Shown here: positions 44,534 to 52,791 of the stretch, piece by piece
Position numbering within the stretch: position 1 is the first letter of the stretch
Layout: each line of letters opens with the position of its first letter
DNA from: Promethearchaeota archaeon Loki_b32
Lineage (GTDB): Archaea > Asgardarchaeota > Lokiarchaeia > Sigyniarchaeales > SOKP01
Assembly (NCBI GenBank): GCA_005223125.1
Contig: NJBH01000005.1
Coordinates: 126,780-190,779 of the forward strand
Direction: 5' to 3'
Length of the DNA stretch: 64,000 nt
The notes under the pieces: model-generated
Databases searched by the model: none
What the model saw: the letters and a program-made list of their open reading frames with translations, nothing else
Told to the model about the DNA's origin: nothing
Program-made: the position numbers and the translations under genes

Positions 44534-45701
44534 GCATCAGTCCGAATGCCTCTATCCCATCAACCTGTACGGAATTTGGGAATACTTTTTTCATTATATT
44601 GAAACCTGCATTTACATCAGCATTGATGAGTGTACCATTGGAAGTTCTAAATAATCCCCTACTAATTCTTTTACCTAGATATTTCTTATGATGTCTAATC
44701 TCTTCATTATCGAAAAAACTACACTTAGATGTGTGGTTCTCATTAATTGTTATAACAGTAATTCCAACCAATTCCGATTTATATTTAACTTGATTAATCA
44801 GCTTCAAGAACGGAATCTGAGCAAATTTCTGGTTATTCTTCTTACCAATATTTATATTCTGCTTCCAGTCTTCATTATATCCAATTATAATAGTACCAAG
44901 ATTATTTTTAATACAATAATTAATTAAAAGTCTAGAAATTCTGTGAAATATGGTGTATATTTTATTGTTTCTCTTTAGATGTAATTTTTGAATTCTTTTA
45001 GTGTCTTGGAAATTACTCTTCTTGTTTTCAATGCTTCTATAATATGCTAATTGCTTATTGTAATATTGATTTATGGATTTTATAACCTTACCCTTAATAA
45101 TAATTGGATCTAACCCAATATTATTTACAGCAGTTATAAGGTTATTCACTCCTAAATCAATTGATAATAAATTCTTTTTATTTAGTCCTAAATCCTGCTC
45201 TTCTTTTTCATATATTATTTCTATCTTATATTTTATCCCTAATGGAATAATCCTTACTTCTTTTAGTTTTTCCTTTATTCTTGTTTTCAATAGTTTGAGA
45301 TTAACTTTTTTTGGAAAGTTTAGATACCCCTGCTTAATTCTGCATTGCTGGTTTGTAAAAATAACGATAGATTCTCCGTTCTTCCTTTTATAGTGTGGAA
45401 TTCTTGGCTTATTTTTAAATTTTTTAGGATTTGTTCTATATTCTTTCAATGCTCCAAAATAAGATTTCCAATTTCTATTAACTAGCTTTAGAATTTGTTG
45501 AGAAGTCTGAGAAGGTAATTTTCTATATGCTTGTTTATCTTTTAAGATATATTCCAGATCATAGTAATTGAGAAAATTATTTAATTTAAGAAAATCTTGT
45601 CTTACATACCAATTAGCTAAATTATATAAATTTTTAGCTAGATGACACAATTTAGAAAGTTGGTCAGAAGAATTTTTGTATATTGTTTCAGATAACCTCA
45701 A
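44493..45701 (-). CDS. tnpB: TnpB transposon-encoded RNA-guided nuclease (IS200/IS605 OrfB)
   Basis: This 402-residue protein has the TnpB order: an N-terminal helical region, then PRIPHYKRKNGESIVIF, and the split RuvC nuclease with Asp182 (LLSIDLGVNN), Glu277 (IIIGYNEDWK) and Asp362 (LINADVNAGFN), all intact. The IPFLKLINQVKYKSELVGI helix is present. The zinc finger between the last two acids keeps one cysteine only (TSKCSFFDNEE), as in a known subgroup. No TnpA lies nearby, so the element cannot move by itself. TnpB uses a right-end RNA to cut DNA at donor sites. Confidence 0.9.
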   Translation of the reverse strand: MRLSETIYKNSSDQLSKLCHLAKNLYNLANWYVRQDFLKLNNFLNYYDLEYILKDKQAYRKLPSQTSQQILKLVNRNWKSYFGALKEYRTNPKKFKNKPRIPHYKRKNGESIVIFTNQQCRIKQGYLNFPKKVNLKLLKTRIKEKLKEVRIIPLGIKYKIEIIYEKEEQDLGLNKKNLLSIDLGVNNLITAVNNIGLDPIIIKGKVIKSINQYYNKQLAYYRSIENKKSNFQDTKRIQKLHLKRNNKIYTIFHRISRLLINYCIKNNLGTIIIGYNEDWKQNINIGKKNNQKFAQIPFLKLINQVKYKSELVGITVITINENHTSKCSFFDNEEIRHHKKYLGKRISRGLFRTSNGTLINADVNAGFNIMKKVFPNSVQVDGIEAFGLMPQKIQQNIVDTII

Positions 45702-45850
45702 GTTAATACTTAAATAGGATTACCTATATTTAAAAAAATACAGAGTCTAATAATACTGATTGACAGTATCAATTGAATTTAAATTTTATTAAGTTACATA
45801 TTATACTGCACTATATTAATACCAATAGAGAGATATCTCCAAAATAAATT

Positions 45851-46276
45851 ATGCGATTTAATATGAAACGTAAAGATCAATATAGCCGAAAACTTGAATT
45901 TATCATTGATAAGATTTCTATATTACCTGATAATATTGAAGAAAATATTTTTTATATTGATGCGTTATTCTACCGTCTTCAAGTTTCTATTAATGTTGCA
46001 ATGGATGTAATCGCAATGTTATGTAAAGATTTGGGGATAACAGTTAGGGATGATTATTCAAATATTGATGATTTAGAAAGTCTTAATATATTCCAGAAGG
46101 ATTTATTGAAGCATTTACGCCGTTTGAATGGTTTAAGAAATGTACTAGTACATAGATATAATAAAATTGAAGAAGAAAGAATAATTCAAGAAAAGAAAAA
46201 TTTTGTGGATAATCTTAAAAAATTTGTAAAAGATGTGGAGAAAGTAATAAATGAACGACTCCAATTATCTAAATGA
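45851..46276 (+). CDS. hepT: HepT-like HEPN ribonuclease toxin
   Basis: This 141-residue helical protein has the HEPN RNase motif RNVLVHRY (R-x4-H-x-Y) near residue 97, typical of HepT toxins. LNGLRNVLVHRYNKIEEE is the active helix. In the known pair, the neighbouring MntA adds AMP to the tyrosine of that motif to switch the toxin off. The start can be Met1 or Met5. It overlaps the next gene by 26 bases, in line with coupled translation of a toxin-antitoxin pair. Confidence 0.85.
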   Translation: MRFNMKRKDQYSRKLEFIIDKISILPDNIEENIFYIDALFYRLQVSINVAMDVIAMLCKDLGITVRDDYSNIDDLESLNIFQKDLLKHLRRLNGLRNVLVHRYNKIEEERIIQEKKNFVDNLKKFVKDVEKVINERLQLSK

Positions 46277-46664
46277 AATTAAAAAAGATTTAAGAAAGCT
46301 AGATAAATTTTGGGTTGTAGTCTATGGCAGTTTTCTTTCTGATTATTACATTCCCCATAAGTCTGATATTGATATTGCAATTATTTCTCAAGAAAGAGAA
46401 AAAGAATCAAATGTATCAATTTGGAAAAATTTCTGGGGGGAATTCTCTGAGACTTATGACATCAAAATCTTTGAATTATTACCATTAAGCATTAAAATTG
46501 AAGTTATTGAGAATTATCAAGTTGTTTTTGGGAATCCTCTTGAAATATCAGAATATTTTTATCATTACCGTTCAATTTGGAAAGATATGATTCATAGAAT
46601 TGAATCCAATCGTTTTAAGAGTATACAAGAGAAGATAGAATTATTAGAACAAAGAAAAAAATAA
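46251..46664 (+). CDS. mntA: MntA-like nucleotidyltransferase antitoxin
   Basis: This 137-residue minimal nucleotidyltransferase has VVVYGSFLSDYYIPHKSDID, the GSx(n)DxD motif that holds metal and ATP. Eleven residues separate GS from the first Asp, one more than the ten usually given for MntA. YDIKIFELLPLS supplies the third acid. It should neutralise HepT by AMP transfer. The gene overlaps hepT. Order (toxin first) is as in other hepT-mntA loci. Confidence 0.85.
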   Translation: MNDSNYLNEIKKDLRKLDKFWVVVYGSFLSDYYIPHKSDIDIAIISQEREKESNVSIWKNFWGEFSETYDIKIFELLPLSIKIEVIENYQVVFGNPLEISEYFYHYRSIWKDMIHRIESNRFKSIQEKIELLEQRKK

Positions 46665-46667
46665 GGT

Positions 46668-46715
46668 TCCTAAATCATGAACTACTTCTTTGATATAGAG
46701 AGGTACATTCTCATC
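46668..46715 (-). pseudogene. Fossil of a DUF5615 toxin gene start
   Basis: Read on the minus strand this 48-base stretch gives DENVPLYIKEVVHDLG, which matches the opening DENVPISIKDVIHDLG of the DUF5615 gene at 51329. The nucleotide match (51268-51316) is also strong. Nothing else of the gene remains. Upstream on the same strand (46759-46869) another open stretch reads KKFTLLAIWLAPKLMKFFLE and may be a further relic of unknown origin. Confidence 0.5.
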
Positions 46716-46880
46716 ATATTGATTCGATTCACGGTTCAATTAGTTTTTATCATAAAAGTTAAATACCAATATTTGGCTCATATTCCAAAAAAAATTTCAT
46801 TAATTTAGGCGCCAACCATATAGCCAATAATGTAAATTTCTTTTCACTTTCTTTATTTGTAATGAACGATTAGTAATCAC

Positions 46881-47120
46881 ATGATTAATCAAAATTTTGA
46901 TGATTCGGTACAATTTTTATATTTTCCTCATAGTGATATTATTATTTTAATAATCTTATCATTTATAATTCTAATTTCGGTTGGTCTACTTGCGGCAATT
47001 TTATTACGAAACCAAAAAATGAACAATAAATTGAAGATAATCCTATTGTCAATTTCATCTTTCTCATACGCTTTTTTCAACGATAAAGCTGGATCTTCAA
47101 TCATATTATTAGGTTTCTAA
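46881..47120 (+). CDS. Small membrane protein of 79 residues
   Basis: One clear membrane helix (residues 18-43, IIIILIILSFIILISVGLLAA after a phenylalanine-rich start) is followed by basic text (RNQKMNNKLKIIL) and a second hydrophobic part ending in NDKAGSSIILLGF. The last 45 bases have a diverged copy at 48687-48733. It may be a real gene of the accessory island or itself part of an older gene. There is no known family. Confidence 0.35.
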   Translation: MINQNFDDSVQFLYFPHSDIIILIILSFIILISVGLLAAILLRNQKMNNKLKIILLSISSFSYAFFNDKAGSSIILLGF

Positions 47121-47432
47121 ATCGTTAAAATCTTAATTGTTAGATGTCTATTTATTTTTTATTATTATTCTATTTTAAGATTTGAGCACTCCATTCTTTA
47201 ATGAGAGGAGCATCATCTTTTAAATACCTATCTTTTAGTTTTTTTTTTTTAACAATTATTAAAAAAATCAACTGAATTTAAGACCTTTTTCATTCTTTTT
47301 TATATTAGACTAATTAAATTAACCAGAAATTATAACTTTAAAATACATCATTTCCTTTTAAAACAGAAATATTTAATTAATTAAAATGTGTTAATTTTAT
47401 TGTGTTTAATACATTATATTACGTGAAAAAAA
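47121..47432. other. Intergenic region with a short coding relic
   Basis: This 312-base gap before the antitoxin gene is AT-rich and has a run of 12 T near 47239-47250. On the minus strand, about 47175-47250, the frame reads LKDRYLKDDAPLIKEWSAQI and ends in LK before a stop, which looks like the end of a lost gene. The upstream part close to 47400 should hold the promoter of the toxin-antitoxin pair. Confidence 0.3.
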
Positions 47433-47738
47433 ATGGGTAAAACTATAACAACACGATTACCAGACGATATGGTTGAAGAAATAGAAAGGATTGCAGAAAT
47501 TGAAAAATTGGATAAATCTAGTGTCATAAGAAGGCTTCTAAACAAAGCTATTCCAGAATGGAAACTTGAATATTCCTTAAAATTATATCAAGATAAAAAA
47601 GTTTCAATAGGTAAAGCAGCAGAATTAAGTTCTATAAGTATATGGGAATTCATGGAGAAATTATCTCAACATAAAATTCCAATAAATTATAATCTTGAAG
47701 ATTTAGAGAATGATTTGAATTTAGTTAAAAACTTATGA
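47433..47738 (+). CDS. Ribbon-helix-helix/UPF0175-type antitoxin
   Basis: This 101-residue protein starts with a ribbon-helix-helix DNA-binding part (KTITTRLPDDMVEEIERIAE, DKSSVIRRLLNKA). A UPF0175-like part follows (LKLYQDKKVSIGKAAELSSI, WEFMEKLSQHKIP). It should bind the PIN toxin encoded next and repress their promoter. The last codon overlaps the toxin start by 4 bases (ATGA), so the pair is coupled. Similar antitoxins are at 51669 and 53316. Confidence 0.8.
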   Translation: MGKTITTRLPDDMVEEIERIAEIEKLDKSSVIRRLLNKAIPEWKLEYSLKLYQDKKVSIGKAAELSSISIWEFMEKLSQHKIPINYNLEDLENDLNLVKNL

Positions 47739-48235
47739 ATGAATATTCAATTGTATCAAATACAACACCATTAATTGCATTTCTTAAAAAAAATGAACTG
47801 AATCTCTTAAAAAACGTTTTCAACGAAATTTTAATTCCTAAAGCAGTATATAAAGAAATTATAGAGACTTCTAAAGATTATGATAAAGAAAAAGAGTTTT
47901 TGGAAAATGAAATTAGCAAAAACTGGATTAAAATTTGTGATGTTAAATCATTGAAATTTCCCAATTTAAACCTTGGAAAAGGAGAAACAGAAGCAATAAA
48001 TCTATGTTTTGAAATAAGTGCCCCATTATTACTAATTGATGAAAAAAAAGGAAGAAATGTCGCTAAATCTTTAAAAATAGATGTATTAGGAACACTAGGA
48101 ATTTTTTCTCTCGTATATAAGAGAGATCTTAAAAATAAACAGGACATAATCGAAAATTTAAATCTTCTATTAAAAAGTGGGTTTTATTTCTCTAGTGATG
48201 TTATATTAAATTTTCTAAAACAACTTAAATATTAA
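47735..48235 (+). CDS. PIN-domain toxin (DUF3368 type)
   Basis: This 166-residue protein of the PIN ribonuclease fold opens with YSIVSNTTPLIAFLKKNE, the usual DUF3368 start with Asn in place of the first Asp. LGKGETEAINLCFE gives the central acids and LLLIDEKKGRNVAK the third Asp. VLGTLGIFSLVYKRDL is the typical end helix. It should cleave RNA when free of the antitoxin encoded just before it. It is complete. Confidence 0.8.
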   Translation: MNEYSIVSNTTPLIAFLKKNELNLLKNVFNEILIPKAVYKEIIETSKDYDKEKEFLENEISKNWIKICDVKSLKFPNLNLGKGETEAINLCFEISAPLLLIDEKKGRNVAKSLKIDVLGTLGIFSLVYKRDLKNKQDIIENLNLLLKSGFYFSSDVILNFLKQLKY

Positions 48236-48251
48236 GCACATCACTCTTGAG

Positions 48252-48353
48252 TCAATGATAAAGATCTTTATCAAGTATAATCTCTCTTATAAGGGCGTTA
48301 TACTCCTTAATTATAATATTTTGAGCTAATTCAAGATTCTTGCGAGAATCCAT
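48252..48353 (-). CDS. Short 33-residue frame (possible truncated gene)
   Basis: A frame starting at ATG 48353 reads MDSRKNLELAQNIIIKEYNA, then LIREIILDKDLYH and stops at 48252. The composition looks like a real protein. It follows the 77-residue gene by 21 bases in the same direction, as a toxin-antitoxin partner would. It may be the start of a gene cut short. The function is unknown. Confidence 0.3.
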   Translation of the reverse strand: MDSRKNLELAQNIIIKEYNALIREIILDKDLYH

Positions 48354-48374
48354 GCAAATACATCTCTAAAAGTT

Positions 48375-48608
48375 TTATAGATTATTTAGTATCTCTTGTA
48401 ATTTAGTATAGTCTAATAACAATTGACGCAATTCCACTGCATCTTCTTCTGCATTTTCATAAATTCCCGTGCGTGTTTTTTCTAAAAAATCTTTAGAGGA
48501 GGATTCATTCCAACGAGCTAAAATCTCATCAATACACTGTTTTAGGATTCTCAATTTTGAAGTAATTAAATCCTCTGCTAGAGACTTATCCAATTTAACT
48601 TGAGTCAT
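48375..48608 (-). CDS. Small helical protein of 77 residues (antitoxin-like)
   Basis: This short helical protein reads KLDKSLAEDLITSKLRILKQ, EILARWNESSSKDFLEKTRT and ELRQLLLDYTKLQEILNNL. It lies in the toxin-antitoxin island and is followed by a 33-codon frame, so it could be one half of a damaged pair. I recognise no family. The ATG at 48608 has no clear ribosome site. Confidence 0.4.
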   Translation of the reverse strand: MTQVKLDKSLAEDLITSKLRILKQCIDEILARWNESSSKDFLEKTRTGIYENAEEDAVELRQLLLDYTKLQEILNNL

Positions 48609-48686
48609 GTTGATTAATTAATTATAGGAAACACACCTAAATTAATTTATGTTTAAATCTCATTTAAAAGTAGGTACTTGTCTCTT

Positions 48687-48733
48687 GCTTTTTTTTTATT
48701 CAATGATAAAGCTGAATCTTCAATCACATTATT
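48687..48733 (+). repeat. Diverged copy of the 3' end of the gene at 46881
   Basis: The text around AATGATAAAGCTGAATCTTC matches 47069-47113 (AACGATAAAGCTGGATCTTC) with few changes, including the flanking T-run and TCAATCA. Frame is lost in this copy. With the TnpB-end copy 50 bases later it shows that the gap at 48609-48943 is assembled from pieces of the neighbouring island. Confidence 0.45.
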
Positions 48734-48784
48734 TAATATAATAAAGATTTGTTTATTTTAATTAAGGTTAGGGACCTAACATTA

Positions 48785-48862
48785 AGACCATTAAAATGAA
48801 TAAAATTGTACTCATTTTATTTCAAATAATAATATCAACGATGTTTTGTTGTATTATTTGAA
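48785..48862 (-). mobile_element. Solo right end of the TnpB element
   Basis: This 78-base stretch matches 44456-44533, covering the last dozen codons of tnpB and the bases downstream of it. No further tnpB sequence is attached. It lies in the same orientation as the full element 4.3 kb away. It is either the remains of a second insertion or a non-autonomous end that still carries the guide-RNA part. No other feature is visible in the gap. Confidence 0.55.
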
Positions 48863-48943
48863 TACAAAAGATATAGCTTATATAAAAGGTATTTACTATA
48901 TAATATTCAAATAATTCATTAATCATTTAGAAAATGAGTATTT

Positions 48944-50182
48944 ATGGCTTATGATTTGATAATTGTTGGAGGAGGTCCAGGCGGGGCTACTGCCGCAAAG
49001 ATTGCAGCAGAAAATGGTTTAAATGTTTTACTACTTGAAGCTGGCGAGGAAGGGCGATATAAATGCTGTGCTGGTGGCATTCCTGTCACAAATGAAGATT
49101 TCACGCCAATTCCCCACAGTGTTGGTGAACGTGAAATTACGGGCGGAGTTATAGTAACCCCTAAAAATGGACCTATGGAATTCAATGCAACAGAAGAAAA
49201 GGATAAGGGGTACTGCATGTTTCGTACGGATTTCGACAGATTTCTTGTAGATATTGCCCGTGACGCTGGTGCTCAGGTTACATACGGATTTCGAGCTAAA
49301 GGAATTGAGATCAATAGCGGAGGGGTACTCATAAAAGGACACGAAGAGTATCGAAGTAAATGCGTAATTCTTGCAACTGGTCTTGGGGGAGCACATCTCC
49401 AGAGAGGTCTTGGAATGGAAGTTCCACCCATGATAACTGGAATACAAGCAGAGTTTGCGATCCCTGAATCGGCTATTACAGAACAATTCGGCAACCGAGT
49501 TTGGGAATTCTTCGATCGCACCATAAGTGAACATGGTGTCGCTTGGGCATTTCCTAAGCGGGACGCAGTGAGTATTGGCATATTAGGTAGAAACATAAAG
49601 ATAAGGGATTTTAAATCCTTCCTCCGTTATTCATTCATAAAGGATAAGCTTAACGGGAGAGAGATGAAAGTGTTTGGATGTCATAAGATCTGGGCAGCAC
49701 CTATTCCCGATAAGTTAATCGCGAAGCCCTATCGTGATCGTGTTATGATTATCGGAGATGCGTGTGGAACTGCAGACCCGATCTTATATGAAGGAATCTA
49801 CCAAGCCCGATTATCTGGCAAACTTGCAGCGGAAATATTCTGCAAAGCTTATGAAGAGGAAGATTTCGGGGAAAATAGTCTTTCGAGATATCACAATCTC
49901 CTGTTAAAGCACCTTTATAAAGAAGAATTGAGATATTCTTACAAAATTCATACCCTTTTATATCATAGTGGATTCTTAGAGAAAATTATCAATGCTGCGT
50001 ATTCGATGGCACAGGAAGATCCTGAAATGATGCAATCAATGATTGCGTTGTTTACAAGAAGTCAAACTAGAAAACAAATTTGGAAGGTGATGTTATCCCG
50101 TAAGCGAAAGCTTATTAAGCATTTGGGAATCTCAAGTAGCTTACGTTTAATTCCAACATTATTTCGCGCTTCACGTATTTAG
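48944..50182 (+). CDS. Geranylgeranyl reductase family flavoprotein
   Basis: This 412-residue FAD protein saturates isoprenoid chains. It has the dinucleotide motif IIVGGGPGGATAAKIAAENG at residue 5, KCCAGGIP in the position of the usual CAGGI, CMFRTDFDRFL, CVILATGLGG and the second FAD motif VMIIGDACGTADPILYEGIY. It is the type of enzyme that reduces the double bonds of archaeal ether lipids (digeranylgeranylglycerophospholipid reductase), though other GGR homologues exist. Base composition is visibly higher in GC than the flanking toxin-antitoxin genes. Confidence 0.8.
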   Translation: MAYDLIIVGGGPGGATAAKIAAENGLNVLLLEAGEEGRYKCCAGGIPVTNEDFTPIPHSVGEREITGGVIVTPKNGPMEFNATEEKDKGYCMFRTDFDRFLVDIARDAGAQVTYGFRAKGIEINSGGVLIKGHEEYRSKCVILATGLGGAHLQRGLGMEVPPMITGIQAEFAIPESAITEQFGNRVWEFFDRTISEHGVAWAFPKRDAVSIGILGRNIKIRDFKSFLRYSFIKDKLNGREMKVFGCHKIWAAPIPDKLIAKPYRDRVMIIGDACGTADPILYEGIYQARLSGKLAAEIFCKAYEEEDFGENSLSRYHNLLLKHLYKEELRYSYKIHTLLYHSGFLEKIINAAYSMAQEDPEMMQSMIALFTRSQTRKQIWKVMLSRKRKLIKHLGISSSLRLIPTLFRASRI

Positions 50183-50408
50183 CTTATTTATTAATCACCT
50201 ATATGGCAAAGAAGACGACAGTTTCTTAATTATATTACAAACTAATCCCAATACTGTAAAGTGTGTTTGAGATAATATAAGACATCAGGAGTCCTTTTTT
50301 TAAACCTTAAATTAAAGAGAAATAAGCAGATTGTAATGTATAAGAAATTTAGAAAAATTTAAATCCCATATTATATATGCTTAGCATGGTGAAAGACACA
50401 ATTTTAAA

Positions 50409-50921
50409 TTGGTGATTACTAAAATTAATGAAAATAAGATCCAAAAAAATGATGAAATAGTATATGAAGAATGGGTTCCAGCTGGAAGATTTGTAAAAGT
50501 TGTAGTGCTATTTGTATGTTTATTAATTATTTCTATCGGTATTATAATTACTGCTTTCAAACCCAAAGAATTGGTATTTATCGGGATTATACTTGGTGCT
50601 GTAAGTCTGTTTATTTTTCTTATGTATTGGAACTACAGAGGACTAAAAATCACCTTAACCAATAACCAACTTGAAGTAGCATATGGCATTTTTAACCATA
50701 AGAAAATTCCCTTAAACGCAATAACAAGTTGTGAGATAACTAAAGCTTATTTTAGAACTTACTTGGGAGTAGGAATTCGATTTGGAAGAGATGGTTCATG
50801 GGCTTATAACACAGATTTCGGAGAGGCTGTAAAATTAACACTTCAATCTGGCAGACCATTTGTATTCTCTACAAGAAATCCGCAAAAAATATGCGATTTA
50901 ATAAAGGAATTATCAAATTAA
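50409..50921 (+). CDS. Two-span membrane protein with PH-like domain
   Basis: This 170-residue protein has a short cytosolic start (EIVYEEWVPAGRF), two membrane helices (about 30-50 and 56-76), and a beta-rich part. That part reads GLKITLTNNQLEVAYGIFNH, KKIPLNAITSCEIT, VKLTLQSGRPFVFST and a final helix NPQKICDLIKEL. The layout is that of bacterial PH-like membrane proteins. The function is unknown. The start is TTG 50409 or GTG 50412. Confidence 0.6.
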   Translation: MVITKINENKIQKNDEIVYEEWVPAGRFVKVVVLFVCLLIISIGIIITAFKPKELVFIGIILGAVSLFIFLMYWNYRGLKITLTNNQLEVAYGIFNHKKIPLNAITSCEITKAYFRTYLGVGIRFGRDGSWAYNTDFGEAVKLTLQSGRPFVFSTRNPQKICDLIKELSN

Positions 50922-51001
50922 AAATAACTTTTAGACTAAAATCTTATGTAATGAATGTAAATCGTCTAATAATTACTTCATTTTTAGCATTTGTGATAAT
51001 A

Positions 51002-51329
51002 TCATGAAGTTAACTTACATGGATTATTTAGCTTAGATACATATTTTTTTAGATTACTATTGAGTATTTCTCTGATTTTTTTCGGATCTCTTGGATGTAT
51101 TTTAATATATACTACACGACTCTTTTTCTGAAGACTTTTTTTTATTTAGCTGTAGAAAATCAGAATCTAAGGTGATAATAATAGCTTTTTCTTTTAAAGC
51201 TAGCTTTGCTACTTCTCCATTCTGAATGCATAACATATCGAAATCGTGTAAAGTGAAAACATCAAAACCTAAATCATGAATTACATCTTTTATAGAAATA
51301 GGAACATTCTCATCAAGAAGAAACTTCAA
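51002..51329 (-). pseudogene. DUF5615 PIN-like toxin, frameshifted at an A8 run
   Basis: The frame from ATG 51329 reads FLLDENVPISIKDVIHDLGF, then KAIIITLDSDFLQLNKKK and stops after 75 residues at 51102. Dropping one base from the run of eight A (T8 on the plus strand near 51132-51139) restores a normal ending: RVVYIKIHPRDPKKIREIL, NSNLKKYVSKLNN, to TGA at 51004. That gives the usual length of about 108 residues. The gene is thus disrupted by one base in a homopolymer, or expressed by slippage. It follows its DUF433 antitoxin gene by three bases. Confidence 0.75.
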
Positions 51330-51332
51330 GGG

Positions 51333-51575
51333 TTAAACCTCTTTACTAATAATCGCATCAATGTCAACATTTGCAAGGTTTTCATTTGCATCCTTCCCTA
51401 TATTTAGGATAGTTACAATAACATCCCGATTCAAATGGGGGTATTCCTTTAAAATTTCGGAAATAGAATAGTTCAATCCGATTAATTCATAAATTAAAGC
51501 AACTGGAATTCTGGTTCCTTTAATGATAGGTTTTCCTCCCAGAATTTCTGGATTACTTTCAATAATATCTGGCAT
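51333..51575 (-). CDS. DUF433 antitoxin
   Basis: This 80-residue protein has the DUF433 signature NPEILGGKPIIKGTRIPVAL and the helix EILKEYPHLNRDVIVTIL. It is the DNA-binding antitoxin that pairs with DUF5615 toxins. It lies three bases before the toxin gene and runs in the same direction. A second pair of the same type is at 59953-60590. Order and spacing are normal. Confidence 0.85.
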   Translation of the reverse strand: MPDIIESNPEILGGKPIIKGTRIPVALIYELIGLNYSISEILKEYPHLNRDVIVTILNIGKDANENLANVDIDAIISKEV

Positions 51576-51668
51576 TTTCTATAATACTATATAGTTAAAT
51601 AGATTTGAATATATATTGGAAAATGGTTTAAATTATCAAGTTATCAAAAATTAGGGTTAATTTCTTCA

Positions 51669-51992
51669 TTACTTAATTTCTTCAAATAGCTTTTTAGATC
51701 GCTTCAAATCCTCTTCCATTTCAGGATCAGCTAAAGAAGGGGCTTGAATCTTTTCACGTTCAACATATTCCATCATTTTATAAATCGATACTTTTGCTAA
51801 AGTAGCCGCCTCTGCCATGCTTACTAATCCCTTCCGATATTTCTCACCACTCTCTTTTAATCGATATTCTTGAATTTGGGCAAGAAGAAATTTTCGAATT
51901 AGAGATGAACGATCTATGCGTTCTCTTTCAGAGATCTCGTTTAATTCTTCAACTTCCTTCTCATCTAATCTAGTTGAAACAACATAAGTCAT
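51669..51992 (-). CDS. Ribbon-helix-helix/UPF0175-type antitoxin
   Basis: This 107-residue protein has a ribbon-helix-helix start (TYVVSTRLDEKEVEELNEIS, DRSSLIRKFLLAQ) and a UPF0175-like part (YRKGLVSMAEAATLAKVSIY, MMEYVEREKIQAP). Its start overlaps the end of the PIN gene by 4 bases, so here the toxin comes first. It should silence that toxin and bind the shared promoter. Confidence 0.75.
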   Translation of the reverse strand: MTYVVSTRLDEKEVEELNEISERERIDRSSLIRKFLLAQIQEYRLKESGEKYRKGLVSMAEAATLAKVSIYKMMEYVEREKIQAPSLADPEMEEDLKRSKKLFEEIK

Positions 51993-52495
51993 TTTTTATT
52001 TTCCTCCATTTCTTGAAGTTTTTTCATATAGAACAAAATGGATTTTGGTTTTGTTGCGTTTACTGATTCTAATTTATTTAATATTCGTAAAAAATCCTTT
52101 TTTGTTAATCGGTTTTGATTTAACTTTTTAAAATAGAAGTTATCAATCCTCATTGCTTTTAAATTCTCATTAAGGAATTTCTTATAGGCCTTATCGTCAG
52201 ATGTCAGACAAATTCCTTCTTCCATCGCTAACAGATAACAACTAGTTTCTCCAGGATCAATAAAGCGGAATAAGTCTTTTGATACTTCAATAGATATGAC
52301 AGGAACTCTGTTTTCGTTTAAAATTTCTTCAGCTTCAATAGCATCAGGATAATTATTTGCTTTACCATTAATTACCACTTCTTGATATACGCTCGAATCT
52401 ATTACAACTGGAAACTCCACTATTTCCATAAAAAGATTGAACAATTTTGCTTTAATTAAGTATATCAGAGTACACGCATCTAAAATCCATCTCAT
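51989..52495 (-). CDS. PIN-domain toxin
   Basis: This 168-residue protein opens with MRWILDACTLIYLIKAKLF, the first PIN Asp. DPGETSCYLLAMEEG holds the middle acid and CLTSDDKAYKKFL the last pair. The family is DUF3368-like. It is transcribed away from the similar toxin at 52792, and both have the toxin-first order. It should act as an RNase. It is complete. Confidence 0.75.
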   Translation of the reverse strand: MRWILDACTLIYLIKAKLFNLFMEIVEFPVVIDSSVYQEVVINGKANNYPDAIEAEEILNENRVPVISIEVSKDLFRFIDPGETSCYLLAMEEGICLTSDDKAYKKFLNENLKAMRIDNFYFKKLNQNRLTKKDFLRILNKLESVNATKPKSILFYMKKLQEMEENKK

Positions 52496-52602
52496 TATAA
52501 AAATATATACATCAGCATATTTATAAAACTTACGATTGTATACAATAAATATAACTTAAAAGTTATGTTGATCTAAAAGCTACAATTCTTACATTCATAT
52601 CT

Positions 52603-52710
52603 ATATTTTTTAATTGTGGTTAATTGGAATTATTTATGCCTAAGGGGAAGATCCAGCAAATAATCCAAGAGAAATTTGAGCTTAAACAAAACTTAGAAAA
52701 TACTTCATAA
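52603..52710 (+). repeat. Repeated leader with short reading frame, copy 1
   Basis: The leader TTGTGGTTAATTGGAATTAT precedes ATG 52636. The frame gives a 24-residue peptide (MPKGKIQQIIQEKFELKQNL and a short end). The leader and first codons are repeated at 53661-53712 (nearly identical) and in weaker form at 59488-59540 before a longer related gene (MSNAIIQQTFQNKYEEKSKL). This copy is probably a truncated gene of that family with its promoter and ribosome site kept. Confidence 0.5.
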
Positions 52711-52791
52711 GAAATATAAAGATAAAAAAAAAGTAATACTACGAAATGATAACAAAAAGATATAAATGCTAGCGATGCTACATTTAAATTA

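Noticed and set aside
49031..49596. Long minus-strand frames opposite the geranylgeranyl reductase-like gene
   Set aside because: They are antisense shadows caused by the higher GC content of that gene; the plus-strand protein has complete FAD motifs.
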